From UBA6144 sp964399165 (GTDB taxonomy: Bacteria > Bdellovibrionota > Bacteriovoracia > Bacteriovoracales > Bacteriovoracaceae), in NCBI GenBank assembly GCA_964399165.1, contig CAYNPO010000005.1, forward strand, positions 1 through 64,000: a stretch of 64,000 bases of DNA, in the 5' to 3' direction. The notes beneath the pieces are model-generated. The model ran no database searches and was not told the DNA's origin. It worked only from the letters and a program-made list of their open reading frames with translations. Positions 33,372 to 43,141 of the stretch are shown here, piece by piece. Numbering within the stretch: the stretch's first letter is position 1; each line of letters opens with the position of its first letter. The position numbers and the translations under genes are program-made.

Positions 33372-34728
33372 TCTAGCCTCTCTCTTGGCGCGGGCATCCC
33401 GCATCACTTGGAGGATGGAGGAGGCGAATGGGGAAACGGTGGTTTTTTACCAACTCGCGGACGGGGAAGCCGCCGAAGGTACACTCCATTCGCGTCTGAG
33501 TGCACACCGCCCGCTTGGTCTTGTTCTGACCCGGGAGCCCCGGCATCTTCTGCATGTCCCCTACCACGTGGTTCCACCGAACCAGTGGGCTGGCGTGCTG
33601 GCATCGGCATGTGACCAGTTCTTCCCGCTGCCAGCAGGGATGAAAATCATCGGAGTGACGGGCACCAACGGAAAAACCACAACGGTGGATTTGGTGCTGC
33701 AGTTGCTTGAAGGAGCGGGCCTAAAAGGCTTTTCACTCGGCACACTCGGCGTCCGTTCGATGGGCACGACATTGGATGAATTCGGCATGACCACGCCCGG
33801 CCAACTGGAACTGCGCCGCCAACTCCACAGGCACGGCCAAGGCGCGGACTTCGTCGCGATGGAAGTAAGTTCCCATGCGCTCGACCAAGACCGGTTGCAC
33901 GGTCTTAGGCTAACGGCCGCCGCCTGGACGAGCTTTACCCAAGACCACCTGGATTACCACGGCAGCATGGAGGCTTACGCAGCCGCGAAGGAGAAGATAT
34001 TTGGTCTTCTCTTGCCCGGAGCTTCGCTCTATGTGCCCGCGGGGCAAACGCTTTTATCCGAGAGACTCGCCAAGAAACGCGGTTTCAAGCAGGCACCACA
34101 ACTTCCCGCGAATTTCTTGTCATCCCTCCCTCCTTTCTTCCGTTCACGCTTCAACCGGGAGAACCTTGAATGTGCCCTCGCCATTGCCTCCGAGCTGGGC
34201 GTGAGTCCAGATATCAAGGCGTGCGCGAGGCTGCTGCCGCCACCCGGTCGTTTCCATGTGCGTGAGTGGGACAGGCGCACGGTAATCGTTGATTTTGCCC
34301 ACACGCCCGACGCCGTGGAGAACGTTCTCAAGGCTGCCCGTGAGGCATTTCCTGGACGGGTTCTCGTGGCTCTCTTTGGCTGTGGCGGTGACCGGGACAG
34401 GAGCAAGCGTCCGTTGATGGGGGCGGCGGCGGCCCGCGGTGCTGACCGTTTGGTGCTCACCAGCGACAATCCCCGAACTGAAGACCCCATGGCTATCATC
34501 GATGACATCATTGGTGGGCTGCCGCCTGGGACGTCCTACAGCGTGGAACCTGACCGTCCCAAAGCGGTAAGGAGCGCGCTCGCTGCGTTGAGGGAAGGTG
34601 AAGTGCTGGTGATGGCCGGAAAAGGCCACGAAGACTATATTCAGGTGGGCGCCGTTAAACATCCTTACAGCGACGTCGCGGAACTCGAGGCGCACATCAA
34701 GCGCGTCACCAAGGAAGGCCATGGTTGA
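33361..34728 (+). CDS. murE: UDP-MurNAc-tripeptide ligase (meso-diaminopimelate adding)
   Basis: This 455-residue cytoplasmic ligase adds the third amino acid of the peptidoglycan stem. Walker A is GTNGKTTT with K105. The motif D369-N-P-R372 predicts meso-diaminopimelate as substrate, as in Gram-negative cell walls. The DHLDYHGSMEAYAAAKEKIF region supplies the carbamylated lysine. The length is slightly below average. It overlaps ftsI (11 bp) and murF (8 bp). Confidence 0.96.
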   Translation: MKSDLASLLARASRITWRMEEANGETVVFYQLADGEAAEGTLHSRLSAHRPLGLVLTREPRHLLHVPYHVVPPNQWAGVLASACDQFFPLPAGMKIIGVTGTNGKTTTVDLVLQLLEGAGLKGFSLGTLGVRSMGTTLDEFGMTTPGQLELRRQLHRHGQGADFVAMEVSSHALDQDRLHGLRLTAAAWTSFTQDHLDYHGSMEAYAAAKEKIFGLLLPGASLYVPAGQTLLSERLAKKRGFKQAPQLPANFLSSLPPFFRSRFNRENLECALAIASELGVSPDIKACARLLPPPGRFHVREWDRRTVIVDFAHTPDAVENVLKAAREAFPGRVLVALFGCGGDRDRSKRPLMGAAAARGADRLVLTSDNPRTEDPMAIIDDIIGGLPPGTSYSVEPDRPKAVRSALAALREGEVLVMAGKGHEDYIQVGAVKHPYSDVAELEAHIKRVTKEGHG

Positions 34729-36118
34729 GACGTCATTGATCACACAATGCCCCTCCGTGAGCGGAATACGCGGAGACATCCCTAAGGGTCGCCTGGCTTT
34801 TTGCCATGACACCCGACAGTACCGGCATCCCTCGCTGTTCGTCGCTTTCCCGGGGGCCAGGCACAATCCCCTGGAGCACGTGGAACCCTTGTTGAAGCAG
34901 GGGTGCCCCATAGTGGTCTATGAGGACAATTCCTCCAATCATGCGCTGGTCGAGAGACTCAGGCCGTCCCACCTCTCCACCTGCTGGGTGGCGGTTAAGG
35001 ACGCCGTTGCGTTCACCCAGGAGCTCGGGCAGCGCCACGGGCATGCCTGGCAAAAATCGGGAGGGCGTGTATTCGCCATTTCGGGCTCCAACGGTAAGAC
35101 CACCCACAAGGAGATGCTGGCGTTCTTGTTGCAATCCGTGTTGGGTGACGGCGTTGTGGCCACGGAGAAGAACCACAACAACCATCTTGGCGTTCCTCTC
35201 ACCCTGCTTCGAGTGGGGCCCGCAACGAAGGTGTGCGTGCTGGAGTTGGGTAGCAACCATCCCGGTGAGATCAAGGTCCTCTGTGACTTGGCGACACCCG
35301 ACGGCGGCATCGTGACCAACATCGGCGCCACACACTTGGAGTTTTTCGGCTCTGAAGAGGCGGTGTTCGAGGAGGAGGGGTTTCTTTTCCACGCGCTCCA
35401 GAAATCCGCCGGCGGAAAAGCCGCTTTTTTCCAAAACATGGACGACGATTTCCTTAAGCGGCTCCCGCGCACTCCAGGCACGCTCACGTATTCGCGTTTC
35501 CCCGGGGCCAATCTGCGCTTTGAGGTTCGTAATGGGGAAGTGGAGGTGAGTGGGAAGCTCGGCCATCAACTCCTGCGCAACCCTAGTTTGACCGGTTCCC
35601 ATAACCTCACGAACATGGCGACGGCCTGGGCCATTGCCACCACCTTGTTTCCCGCCCATCAGGAGTCCTTCGCCGTCGCTGCCGGCGATTTCCGCCCCAC
35701 CGCCAACCGCTCCGAGTGGCGCGAACTGGGAGGTAAAAAAGTCTATCTCGACGCCTACAACGCGAACCCGTCCTCCATGAAAGTGGCGCTGGAGGGGTTC
35801 TTCGAATGGCTCAAGGCCCACAAAGTGGAGCATGGTCGTGCCATGGTGATCTTGGGTGACATGAACGAGCTCGGCGACAACGCGCCGACCTACCACCGGG
35901 AGGTCGGCGAGTTCTTGCGACGCTGGCCCGATGTCGAGGCCGTCTTCATTGGCCGATTCGCTTCCCACTATCTGGAGGGAAGGGGCGCTGGCCGTGGCTT
36001 TGCTGACGCCTCTCTGTTCAAGACGTCGGCCTGGACAGAAGCGACACGAGACAAGGACCACCTCTTCATCAAGGGGAGTCGGTCTTTACAATTGGAGTCG
36101 CTTCTCGTTATAACTTAG
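34721..36118 (+). CDS. murF: UDP-MurNAc-tripeptide--D-alanyl-D-alanine ligase
   Basis: This 465-residue ligase attaches D-Ala-D-Ala to the stem peptide. Walker A GSNGKTTHKEML contains K126. EKNHNNHLGVPLTLLR and ELGSNHPGEI are MurF signatures, and DAYNANPSSMKVALEGF is its C-terminal motif. The start at ATG 34721 overlaps murE. Nothing is odd apart from the translational coupling. Confidence 0.96.
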   Translation: MVETSLITQCPSVSGIRGDIPKGRLAFCHDTRQYRHPSLFVAFPGARHNPLEHVEPLLKQGCPIVVYEDNSSNHALVERLRPSHLSTCWVAVKDAVAFTQELGQRHGHAWQKSGGRVFAISGSNGKTTHKEMLAFLLQSVLGDGVVATEKNHNNHLGVPLTLLRVGPATKVCVLELGSNHPGEIKVLCDLATPDGGIVTNIGATHLEFFGSEEAVFEEEGFLFHALQKSAGGKAAFFQNMDDDFLKRLPRTPGTLTYSRFPGANLRFEVRNGEVEVSGKLGHQLLRNPSLTGSHNLTNMATAWAIATTLFPAHQESFAVAAGDFRPTANRSEWRELGGKKVYLDAYNANPSSMKVALEGFFEWLKAHKVEHGRAMVILGDMNELGDNAPTYHREVGEFLRRWPDVEAVFIGRFASHYLEGRGAGRGFADASLFKTSAWTEATRDKDHLFIKGSRSLQLESLLVIT

Positions 36119-36143
36119 GGTTACCCTAAGCCGAGGCTCAATA

Positions 36144-37220
36144 ATGTTTTTTCACTGGCTTTACCCGCTGAGTCAGCAGCATGCCGTTCTCAATGTTTTC
36201 AGGTATATAACGGTACGATCCTTCATTGCATTCTTAATCGCCACCATCGTTTCCGTGGTGTGGGGAAAACGTTTCATCGCCCTCATGAAGCTGCGTCAGT
36301 TCGGCCAAAGCATCCGCGATGATGGACCCGAGAGCCATAAAAAGAAGAAGGGCACCCCCACCTTTGGTGGCATCTTCATCGTTGGTTCCGCATTGCTCGC
36401 CTGCGGCCTGTGCGGCAACTTCCTGAGCTTGCCTTACGCGCTCTCCGTCTTTGTGATGATGAGCTACTTCCTCCTGGGCTGGCTCGATGACTACCTCAAG
36501 GTTCTCAAGAAGAACTCCAAGGGGGTTTCCGCCAGGCAGAAGTTGGTATGGCAGTTCGCTACTGCGGGCTTCGCCGGTTGGGCCATGCTCCACTGGGGCG
36601 TCATGGATACCAAGCTGTATTTGCCCTTTCTCAAGGAACCCGTGGCCGACCTTGGGAATTGGTACATTGCCTTCGCGGCCCTAGTAATCGTAGGTTCCAG
36701 CAACGCCGTGAACCTCACGGATGGGCTGGACGGTCTGGCCATAGGGCCGGTTATCATCTCCGCCGCAACACTCGGCCTTCTGGCTTACGTATCTGGGCAT
36801 GCCGAGATAGCCGAGTACCTGCTTATCCCGCATGTTCCCGATTCTGGGGAGATCCTCGTTCTCACGGCCGCCCTGGTGGGCGCGGGGGCTGGTTTCCTCT
36901 GGTATAACGCTTACCCCGCGGAAATTTTCATGGGTGACGTAGGCTCGCTTTCTCTGGGCGGGGCGCTAGGTACCATCGCGGTCCTGACCAAAAACGAGTT
37001 TCTCTTCGTCATCGTGGGTGGAATCTTCGTGCTGGAAGCTGTGTCGGTAATTTTGCAGGTGGCGTCCTATAAAACCCGGAAGAAACGCATCTTCCGTATG
37101 GCGCCCATTCACCACCATTTCGAACTGGCCGGCTGGCCGGAAACCAAAGTGATCGTGCGGTTCTGGATCATCAGCTTGGTGCTGGCGATCCTTGCCCTCG
37201 CTTCCCTGAAACTGCGCTGA
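36144..37220 (+). CDS. mraY: Phospho-N-acetylmuramoyl-pentapeptide transferase
   Basis: This 358-residue membrane enzyme with about ten helices makes lipid I from UDP-MurNAc-pentapeptide and undecaprenyl phosphate. The catalytic aspartates lie in GWLDDYLKV and NLTDGLDGLAIG, FMGDVGSLSLGG is intact, and the histidine motif is APIHHHFELAGWPE. It is a normal length and lies 25 bp after murF. Confidence 0.97.
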   Translation: MFFHWLYPLSQQHAVLNVFRYITVRSFIAFLIATIVSVVWGKRFIALMKLRQFGQSIRDDGPESHKKKKGTPTFGGIFIVGSALLACGLCGNFLSLPYALSVFVMMSYFLLGWLDDYLKVLKKNSKGVSARQKLVWQFATAGFAGWAMLHWGVMDTKLYLPFLKEPVADLGNWYIAFAALVIVGSSNAVNLTDGLDGLAIGPVIISAATLGLLAYVSGHAEIAEYLLIPHVPDSGEILVLTAALVGAGAGFLWYNAYPAEIFMGDVGSLSLGGALGTIAVLTKNEFLFVIVGGIFVLEAVSVILQVASYKTRKKRIFRMAPIHHHFELAGWPETKVIVRFWIISLVLAILALASLKLR

Positions 37221-37242
37221 TTAGCCCCGAAAAGGACCCGTC

Positions 37243-38625
37243 ATGGAAAAGTACAAAGGTAAGAAAGTTCTCATCGTGGGCCTGGGCAAGACCGGCTTTG
37301 CCCTGATTAACCTGTTCAATCAGATTGGCTGTGACATTAAAGTCACCGACATGAAGCCGATCTTTGACCTGAACAAGCAGGTTAAGCGACTTAAAAAGGT
37401 CAGCCCAACGCCGGCCATGACTCTGGGCGAGCACAAGGACGAGGACTTTATCGAGGCGGATGTCATCGTATACTCCTCCTCGGTGGATCCGAGCCTGCCC
37501 CAGTTGAAACTGGCTCGCGAGGCGGGGCGCGAGGTCTACAGCGATTTCGCCTTTGCCTATGCCAATTGCAAAAAGCCTATCATCGCCGTCTGCGGGAGCT
37601 ACGGCCGCACGACCATCGCCCACATGATCGCCTATACCTTGCGCGTAGACAAAAAGAACGTGTTTGTGGGTGGCACCAGCGAGGAGCCATTCATCAACTA
37701 TTTGATGTCGCCCTCCCGTGACGAGACTGATTACGTGGTGGTCGAAGTTTCTCCTCTGCAATTGCAGACCGTGCCTTCTTTCAAGCCGGTCATGGCGGTT
37801 TACCCCAACCTAGAGGAAAAAGCGGTCCCGGGCCGCTTCAAGGGTCCAGGTGAATACCTGGACACCGCGCTTCGCGTGGCCCGCGACTTGGGGCCTGAGA
37901 ATTTCCTGGTGGTGAACTTCGACAAATTGGCAGGCAACTCCATCCTCCGCAACTGCCAAGCCCAGACGTTTTGGTACTCCCGTAAGAGCTTCGTGAGCAT
38001 GGGCGTTCTCAACGAAATCCAGGGCACTCACTTCCACGACAAGCGTATTCACTCCAACATCCACTACCACTCGGACTTCAAGGTCACGAACATGCGGATA
38101 GTGGGGCAGAACAATCGCGAGAACCTGCTTGCGGCCATCACGGCCTGCAAAGCACTCAAGTGTTCCGACAGCGCAATCCAACACTGCTTGGAGAATTTCC
38201 CCGGCATCCCCCACCGCCTGGAATTCGTGGTGGAGAAGAACGGCGTGAAGTTCTATAACGACGCTAAAAGCGAGACCATGGACGAGCTGCGGGCATCATT
38301 GGAAGCCTTTAAGGACCCCGTCATCTTGATCGCCGGTGGGAAGGAGATCGAGGGAATTCCTTATGACCGCTATTTCGGCGTCATGAATGCCAAGGTGCGG
38401 ATCCTGGTCCTCGTCGGGGAGTGCAAAGAGAACATGAACCGCTTGCTTGGCGAGGCCACCCAGACCTTCCTGGTGGGATCCTTCGACGAGTCAGTCCTCC
38501 TGGCCTACCAAAAGAGCCGTACTGGAGACACCATCCTTATGTGTCCAGGCAACGAGAGTACGGATGTGTTCCGCGACTTTGAAGAGAAGGGGAACTACTT
38601 CAAGAAGCTCATTTTCCAATTGTGA
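37243..38625 (+). CDS. murD: MurD-like protein with degenerate catalytic site
   Basis: This 460-residue protein has the three-domain MurD layout and sits in the murD slot between mraY and ftsW, but most catalytic motifs are changed. The P-loop GxNGKST is GSYGRTT (118-124), with the ATP-binding lysine replaced by R122. The E-DHMDRY segment that binds magnesium is replaced by YPNLEEKAVPGRF (187-199), and the following carbamylated lysine position is lost. NDSKATN is NDAKSET (339-345). Retained are the N-terminal Rossmann start VLIVGLGKTGFA, the E of VVVEVSPLQLQ, GIPHRLEFV and the C-terminal DFEEKGNYF. The frame is intact. It may be a strongly diverged ligase or a pseudoenzyme. The murE, murF and murC copies here are all canonical. 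Confidence 0.85.
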   Translation: MEKYKGKKVLIVGLGKTGFALINLFNQIGCDIKVTDMKPIFDLNKQVKRLKKVSPTPAMTLGEHKDEDFIEADVIVYSSSVDPSLPQLKLAREAGREVYSDFAFAYANCKKPIIAVCGSYGRTTIAHMIAYTLRVDKKNVFVGGTSEEPFINYLMSPSRDETDYVVVEVSPLQLQTVPSFKPVMAVYPNLEEKAVPGRFKGPGEYLDTALRVARDLGPENFLVVNFDKLAGNSILRNCQAQTFWYSRKSFVSMGVLNEIQGTHFHDKRIHSNIHYHSDFKVTNMRIVGQNNRENLLAAITACKALKCSDSAIQHCLENFPGIPHRLEFVVEKNGVKFYNDAKSETMDELRASLEAFKDPVILIAGGKEIEGIPYDRYFGVMNAKVRILVLVGECKENMNRLLGEATQTFLVGSFDESVLLAYQKSRTGDTILMCPGNESTDVFRDFEEKGNYFKKLIFQL

Positions 38626-38672
38626 CGCACGGGGCGCGGCTCTAAAATGGGGTTATCCCATGGAGGGGCTGC

Positions 38673-39824
38673 GTGGACAAAAATAACGGACTTGAGCGCT
38701 TAAGTACTTTCTTCCTCCTCACCACGGTCCTCATCGTCTTCTTCGGTGTGGTGATGGTCTTCTCCTCTAGCTACATGTGGGCCCGCGAGCAGCATGGTTC
38801 TCCCACCTACTTCCTGGTCAAACAGCTCGCGTTCGTGGTGGCGGGGGTTGCTGGAGCGCTCTTCCTATCAAGGACACGACTTTCATTCTGGTACAAGAAC
38901 GCCTACAAGGTGCATGCCGCGTGCGTGACCATGCTTCTCCTCACCTTCGTTCCCGGAATTGGCGTGATGGTGAAGGGCTCACACCGCTGGATCAACGCGG
39001 GCTTCATGAACCTTCAGCCCGGGGAGTTCGTTAAAATCTCCCTCGTGCTGGTGGCGATCCGTTACTTCGAGAATTTCAATGCCTATGACCAGCGCCAAAG
39101 GGCGCTTTACGGCGCGGGCATCGCCATCCCCCTGCTGGCATTCCTGGCACAGCCGGATTTCGGGACTTTCGCCATAGCCTCGATGATCGTGGCCTTCGTC
39201 GCCTTTCTCAGCCACTTTCCGCGGAAATGGTTCTGGATCGGAGGCATCGCCGGAGCCGTAGCCGCGGCCGGACTCCTCGTGGCGGCACCTTATCGGGTCA
39301 AGCGCATCATGGTCTTCTTGGACCCGTGGCAAGACCCCAAGAACGCAGGCTTCCAAATCATCCAGTCCTTCCTGGCCTTCGCTAACGGCTCGTTCTTCGG
39401 ACAGGGACTGGGCAACTCCAACGAGAAGTTGTTTTACCTTCCCGAAGCTTATAACGACTTCATTTTCAGCGTTGTAGGCGAAGAATTGGGTTTTTTGGGC
39501 GTAGCCGGCGTGATCACCCTCTTCATCGCTTTCATCTTCCTCGGCTTCAAACTTGCACTCTCCCTTCGTTCCCGCATGGGCGCCATGATGGTGGCTGCGG
39601 TAACCTTCAGCATCGGTTTCCAGGCGTTCCTCAACATGGGCGTGGTCCTGGGCGTACTGCCCACCAAGGGCCTTAACCTGCCATTCGTGAGCTACGGCGG
39701 CTCCAGCATGGTGGCCAACCTGGCGGCACTTGGCCTCGTGTTCGCGGCACTGCGGGCTTCGCCCGCGGATAGTGGCGCCGACCGTGGCGCGCTCCGGCCA
39801 AGTAAGCGCGCCGCTACGGCATGA
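38673..39824 (+). CDS. ftsW: Septal peptidoglycan glycosyltransferase FtsW
   Basis: This 383-residue SEDS-family membrane protein polymerises lipid II at the septum together with FtsI. GTG 38673 is preceded by GGAGG. The motifs VKGSHRWINAGFMNLQPGEFVKISLVL, PDFGTFAIASMIVAFVAF and LPTKGLNLPFVSYGGSSM are SEDS/FtsW signatures. About ten helices are visible. It is followed by murG in an ATGA overlap. Confidence 0.95.
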   Translation: MDKNNGLERLSTFFLLTTVLIVFFGVVMVFSSSYMWAREQHGSPTYFLVKQLAFVVAGVAGALFLSRTRLSFWYKNAYKVHAACVTMLLLTFVPGIGVMVKGSHRWINAGFMNLQPGEFVKISLVLVAIRYFENFNAYDQRQRALYGAGIAIPLLAFLAQPDFGTFAIASMIVAFVAFLSHFPRKWFWIGGIAGAVAAAGLLVAAPYRVKRIMVFLDPWQDPKNAGFQIIQSFLAFANGSFFGQGLGNSNEKLFYLPEAYNDFIFSVVGEELGFLGVAGVITLFIAFIFLGFKLALSLRSRMGAMMVAAVTFSIGFQAFLNMGVVLGVLPTKGLNLPFVSYGGSSMVANLAALGLVFAALRASPADSGADRGALRPSKRAATA

Positions 39825-40882
39825 ACCGTCATGCAGTGCTAGTGGCAGGTGGTACTGGCGGGCACATCAATGCCGCCATTGCCTTAGGTGAACGACTGGC
39901 CTCGAGGGGATGGGACGTGGCGTACCTAACCGGGGAGCGGCCCCTCGACTACAAACTCTTCCATGGCCTTCCGGTGACCCATCTGGGGAGCTGGCCATTG
40001 CGAACGAGGAATCCACTCAAACTACTGGCTTCATTGGCGCGAAATCTCCTGGTCTTTTTGTCGATACTCCTGCGCTTTCTCCGAAAGCGACCTGCTTTCA
40101 TCGTTGGGGCCGGTGGATATGTGTGCGGCCCAACCCTATTGGCGGGACGAATGCTCGGGGTGCCGGTGTTCATCATCGAGCAAAATGCGGTACTGGGCCT
40201 GACCAACAAGCTGCTCGCGCGCATGAGTGGGTTGATTTTCACCCATTTCCGCCGAACGAGGGGATTGCCCGCGTCCCTGGCCGGAAAAGTGCGCGTGGTA
40301 GGAAATCCCACGCGTAAGTCCATAGCCCCACCACCTTCCCGGGACGTCTCTTCGCCCCCCCTGCGCATATTAGTGTTCGGTGGTTCCCTTGGAGCCACTC
40401 AGGTCAATGAGCTGGTGGCGGCATGGGCACGCCGAGACCACGCTGATCCCGTGGAGATCATTCATCAGACTGGTAACGACGTTCCACCGGATTGGAAGCC
40501 TGGCAGGAATGTGAGCTACTCGGCCCATAGGTACCTGGACCGGATCCAGGAGCAGTACGCATGGTGTGACGTGGTGGTGGCCCGTGCGGGGGCCAGCACC
40601 GTGGCAGAACTCCGTATTGTACGCAAACCGTGCTTCCTGGTGCCTTTCCCACAGGCTACCGACAACCACCAGTGGTGGAACGCGAAGGAATTCCAAGAAG
40701 AAGGGGTTTGCCCCGTTGAGGTCGTGGAGCCGAGAGCTCCCCAGGATGAGATGCTCCGTCGGCTGGACGCATTCTTGTCCCGGCCGCTGACGCCTTTCCA
40801 AGCGGCGGGCGCCGCCGTAGACTCGGCGGAAAGCACCCTCCGGGAGATTTTTGCGCATGTTGGGTATTCCCAAAAGAAATAA
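39821..40882 (+). CDS. murG: UDP-N-acetylglucosamine transferase to lipid I
   Basis: This 353-residue peripheral membrane enzyme converts lipid I to lipid II. The N-terminal GGTGGHINAAIALGERL loop, the IGxGGYVCGPTLLAG segment and FGGSLGATQVNE are typical of MurG. The UDP-GlcNAc site reads VARAGASTVAELRIVRKPCFLVPFPQATDNHQ. The length is normal. The end overlaps the start of murC by 26 bp. Confidence 0.96.
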   Translation: MNRHAVLVAGGTGGHINAAIALGERLASRGWDVAYLTGERPLDYKLFHGLPVTHLGSWPLRTRNPLKLLASLARNLLVFLSILLRFLRKRPAFIVGAGGYVCGPTLLAGRMLGVPVFIIEQNAVLGLTNKLLARMSGLIFTHFRRTRGLPASLAGKVRVVGNPTRKSIAPPPSRDVSSPPLRILVFGGSLGATQVNELVAAWARRDHADPVEIIHQTGNDVPPDWKPGRNVSYSAHRYLDRIQEQYAWCDVVVARAGASTVAELRIVRKPCFLVPFPQATDNHQWWNAKEFQEEGVCPVEVVEPRAPQDEMLRRLDAFLSRPLTPFQAAGAAVDSAESTLREIFAHVGYSQKK

Positions 40883-42242
40883 GGTCCATTTCGTCGGCGT
40901 GGGCGGCATCGGCATGAGTGGCATAGCCGAGGTCCTCCTCGATCTCGGTCATCGAGTGAGCGGATCTGACATCGCCGAGAGCGCGATCACAGAGCGTTTG
41001 CGCTCGAAGGGGGCGGAAATCCATCTTGGCCACCGCGAAGCCAACGTGGACGGGGCCTCGCTCGTGGTTTATTCGACGGCCATCGATGCAAATAATCCCG
41101 AGATTAAGCGGGCCCGCTCCGCCCGCTTGCCACTCGTGCGGCGGGCGGAGATGCTGGCGGAGCTCATGCGCCTCAAATACGGAATAGCCATAGCGGGGTC
41201 CCACGGCAAAACTACCACCACGAGCATGGTGGCGACGATCTTCCATGAAGCGGGGAAGGACCCAACACATATCATAGGTGGCGTTGTGAACAATTTGGGC
41301 GGCAACGCCCAGAAAGGGGACGGAGACGTGCTGGTGGCCGAAGCCGATGAGAGCGACGGGTCCTTTCTGCACTTGAATCCCATCATGGCCGTGATAACCA
41401 ACGTCGATAATGATCATCTGGACTACCATGGGAGTGAGGAAAACCTGCGCCGTGCCTTCGCTGATTTCGCCAACAAGGTTCCATTCTACGGACGGGTCGT
41501 GTTGAACGCCCAGGACGCCTGGACTCAGAAGATACTAACGGAATTAAAGCGCCCTTATGTTCGTGTGGGGCTGGCCCGTGGCCTCGAAGATCGGATGTCC
41601 CTTGATTACGCTGCGGAGAAACCGGAGTATCGGCCCGGTCGAACGGAGTTTGACCTCTGGCACCAAGGGCAGCGGGTGGGCAGGGTCGTCACCCAAGTGT
41701 CGGGTGAGCACAACGTGCTAAACGCCTTGGCGGCGGTGGCCGTTTCCCATGAGGCTGGCCTTGGGTTCCCGGAGATCCTGGCTGGCATCGCCAAGTTTGG
41801 AGGAGTGGGGCGGAGGCTGGAGAGCTTATGGAAAGAAGGTGACTTTGAGGTCATTGACGACTACGGGCACCATCCTACCGAGATTCGGGCCACGCTGGCG
41901 ACCCTCAAACAAGTTTACAGGAAACCCATTTGCGTGGTTTTCGAACCCCACCGCTACAGCCGTACCCAGCATCTATGGAAAGACTTCACCGAGTGCTTCC
42001 GAGACGCTGATGAAGTGTACGTGGGCCCTATCTACGCCGCCAGCGAAGCCGCCATCCCCGGGATCACGGGCGAAAGGCTGGCTGAGGACATTCACGCCCG
42101 CAACGGCCACACGCAATTCATGCCGAATTTGGATGGAATCAAGGAGCTAATCGCCTCGAGGCGCTCGCGCGAGATGGTTCTCCTGACGCTTGGGGCTGGC
42201 TCCATCAGCAAGAAGGCCAAAGCCATCGTCAGGGAACTATGA
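40857..42242 (+). CDS. murC: UDP-N-acetylmuramate--L-alanine ligase
   Basis: This 461-residue ligase adds the first amino acid to UDP-MurNAc. It has the HFVGVGGIGMSGIAEVL Rossmann start, the P-loop GSHGKTTTTSM and the DDYGHHPTEI motif, all canonical. ATG 40857 is chosen because the family starts here; TTG 40851 is the alternative. It overlaps murB by an ATGA junction. No fusion with Ddl is present. Confidence 0.96.
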   Translation: MLGIPKRNKVHFVGVGGIGMSGIAEVLLDLGHRVSGSDIAESAITERLRSKGAEIHLGHREANVDGASLVVYSTAIDANNPEIKRARSARLPLVRRAEMLAELMRLKYGIAIAGSHGKTTTTSMVATIFHEAGKDPTHIIGGVVNNLGGNAQKGDGDVLVAEADESDGSFLHLNPIMAVITNVDNDHLDYHGSEENLRRAFADFANKVPFYGRVVLNAQDAWTQKILTELKRPYVRVGLARGLEDRMSLDYAAEKPEYRPGRTEFDLWHQGQRVGRVVTQVSGEHNVLNALAAVAVSHEAGLGFPEILAGIAKFGGVGRRLESLWKEGDFEVIDDYGHHPTEIRATLATLKQVYRKPICVVFEPHRYSRTQHLWKDFTECFRDADEVYVGPIYAASEAAIPGITGERLAEDIHARNGHTQFMPNLDGIKELIASRRSREMVLLTLGAGSISKKAKAIVREL

Positions 42243-43132
42243 GCTGGCGTTCTGAAATCGAGTCAATCGCAGGGGCCCGCGCCCACTGGGACGCGGACCT
42301 CTCCACTTGCACCACATTCCGCCTAGTTTCTCGCGGCGATCTAGTGGATGTCGCGACAGAGGACGGGCTAGCGGAAGTTCTTCGGGCCCTCACGCGCGCA
42401 GGGCGGAGCTACCGGGCGCTAGGTTGGGGGGCGAACCAAGTTCTCACACCGTCTGAGAAGGATGTGTTGGTTCGCCTTGATTTCCCGCTGGAACCCTCAG
42501 TGTTAGCCACGTCACGGGACGAGTACGTCCTTCCCGCCTCCGTGGGGCTGAACGTCCTCACTGCCCACGCTATGAAGCATGGCCACATGGGATGGGAGGC
42601 CCTTACCGGTATACCCGCGAGCCTGGGGGGCGCCATTGCCATGAACGCGGGGACGGCGCTGGGGGAGATAGGGGCGATCATACGCCGGGTGCGTCTCATG
42701 GAGCCATCTGGCTCCGTCCGGACAGAAGAAATCTCGCCGGCCAGCTTTGTTTACCGGGGTAACCGGTTCATTCGCAGGGGGGAAATTGTGGTAGGGGCAA
42801 CCCTCTACCATCACGGCTACTCGCCGGAAGTTCCCGATAAAATTCGTCGCTACTTGGACTATCGCAAGCAAACCCAGCCGCTTGCTTCGAAGAATTGCGG
42901 ATGCGTGTTCAAGAACGCCTCCCCTACGTTGCCCGCCGGCCGCTTGATTGATCTTGCCGGCCTGAAAGGGCTCCAGGAGGGGCCGTTGAAGGTGAGCTCC
43001 CGCCATGCCAACTTCATGGAGAACACCGGCGGAGCGGACTCGGAAGATTTTCGCAAGCTCGTCGAACGCATCAACCGCCAAACGCTGCTCCACTGGGGAG
43101 TGGTGTTTGAATTGGAGGTTAAAGCGTTGTAG
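42239..43132 (+). CDS. murB: UDP-N-acetylenolpyruvoylglucosamine reductase
   Basis: This 297-residue FAD enzyme completes UDP-MurNAc synthesis. FAD contacts are ALGWGANQVL and LTGIPASLGGAIAMNAG. The catalytic serine position in the G-x-xFKN motif is a cysteine (NCGCVFKNAS), a known variation in several lineages that still allows proton donation. The C-terminal SSRHANFMENTGGADSEDF is typical. No ddl gene lies between it and the ftsQ-like gene. Confidence 0.95.
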   Translation: MSWRSEIESIAGARAHWDADLSTCTTFRLVSRGDLVDVATEDGLAEVLRALTRAGRSYRALGWGANQVLTPSEKDVLVRLDFPLEPSVLATSRDEYVLPASVGLNVLTAHAMKHGHMGWEALTGIPASLGGAIAMNAGTALGEIGAIIRRVRLMEPSGSVRTEEISPASFVYRGNRFIRRGEIVVGATLYHHGYSPEVPDKIRRYLDYRKQTQPLASKNCGCVFKNASPTLPAGRLIDLAGLKGLQEGPLKVSSRHANFMENTGGADSEDFRKLVERINRQTLLHWGVVFELEVKAL

Positions 43133-43141
43133 CCTGTGGGA

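Noticed and set aside
34733..36061. Minus-strand frame of 442 codons opposite murF
   Set aside because: murF is unmistakable on the plus strand, and the antisense product has no recognisable domain or ribosome binding site.
37243..38625. murD as a pseudogene
   Set aside because: The frame is uninterrupted and full length, and non-catalytic family motifs are kept, so decay is not supported despite loss of catalytic residues.
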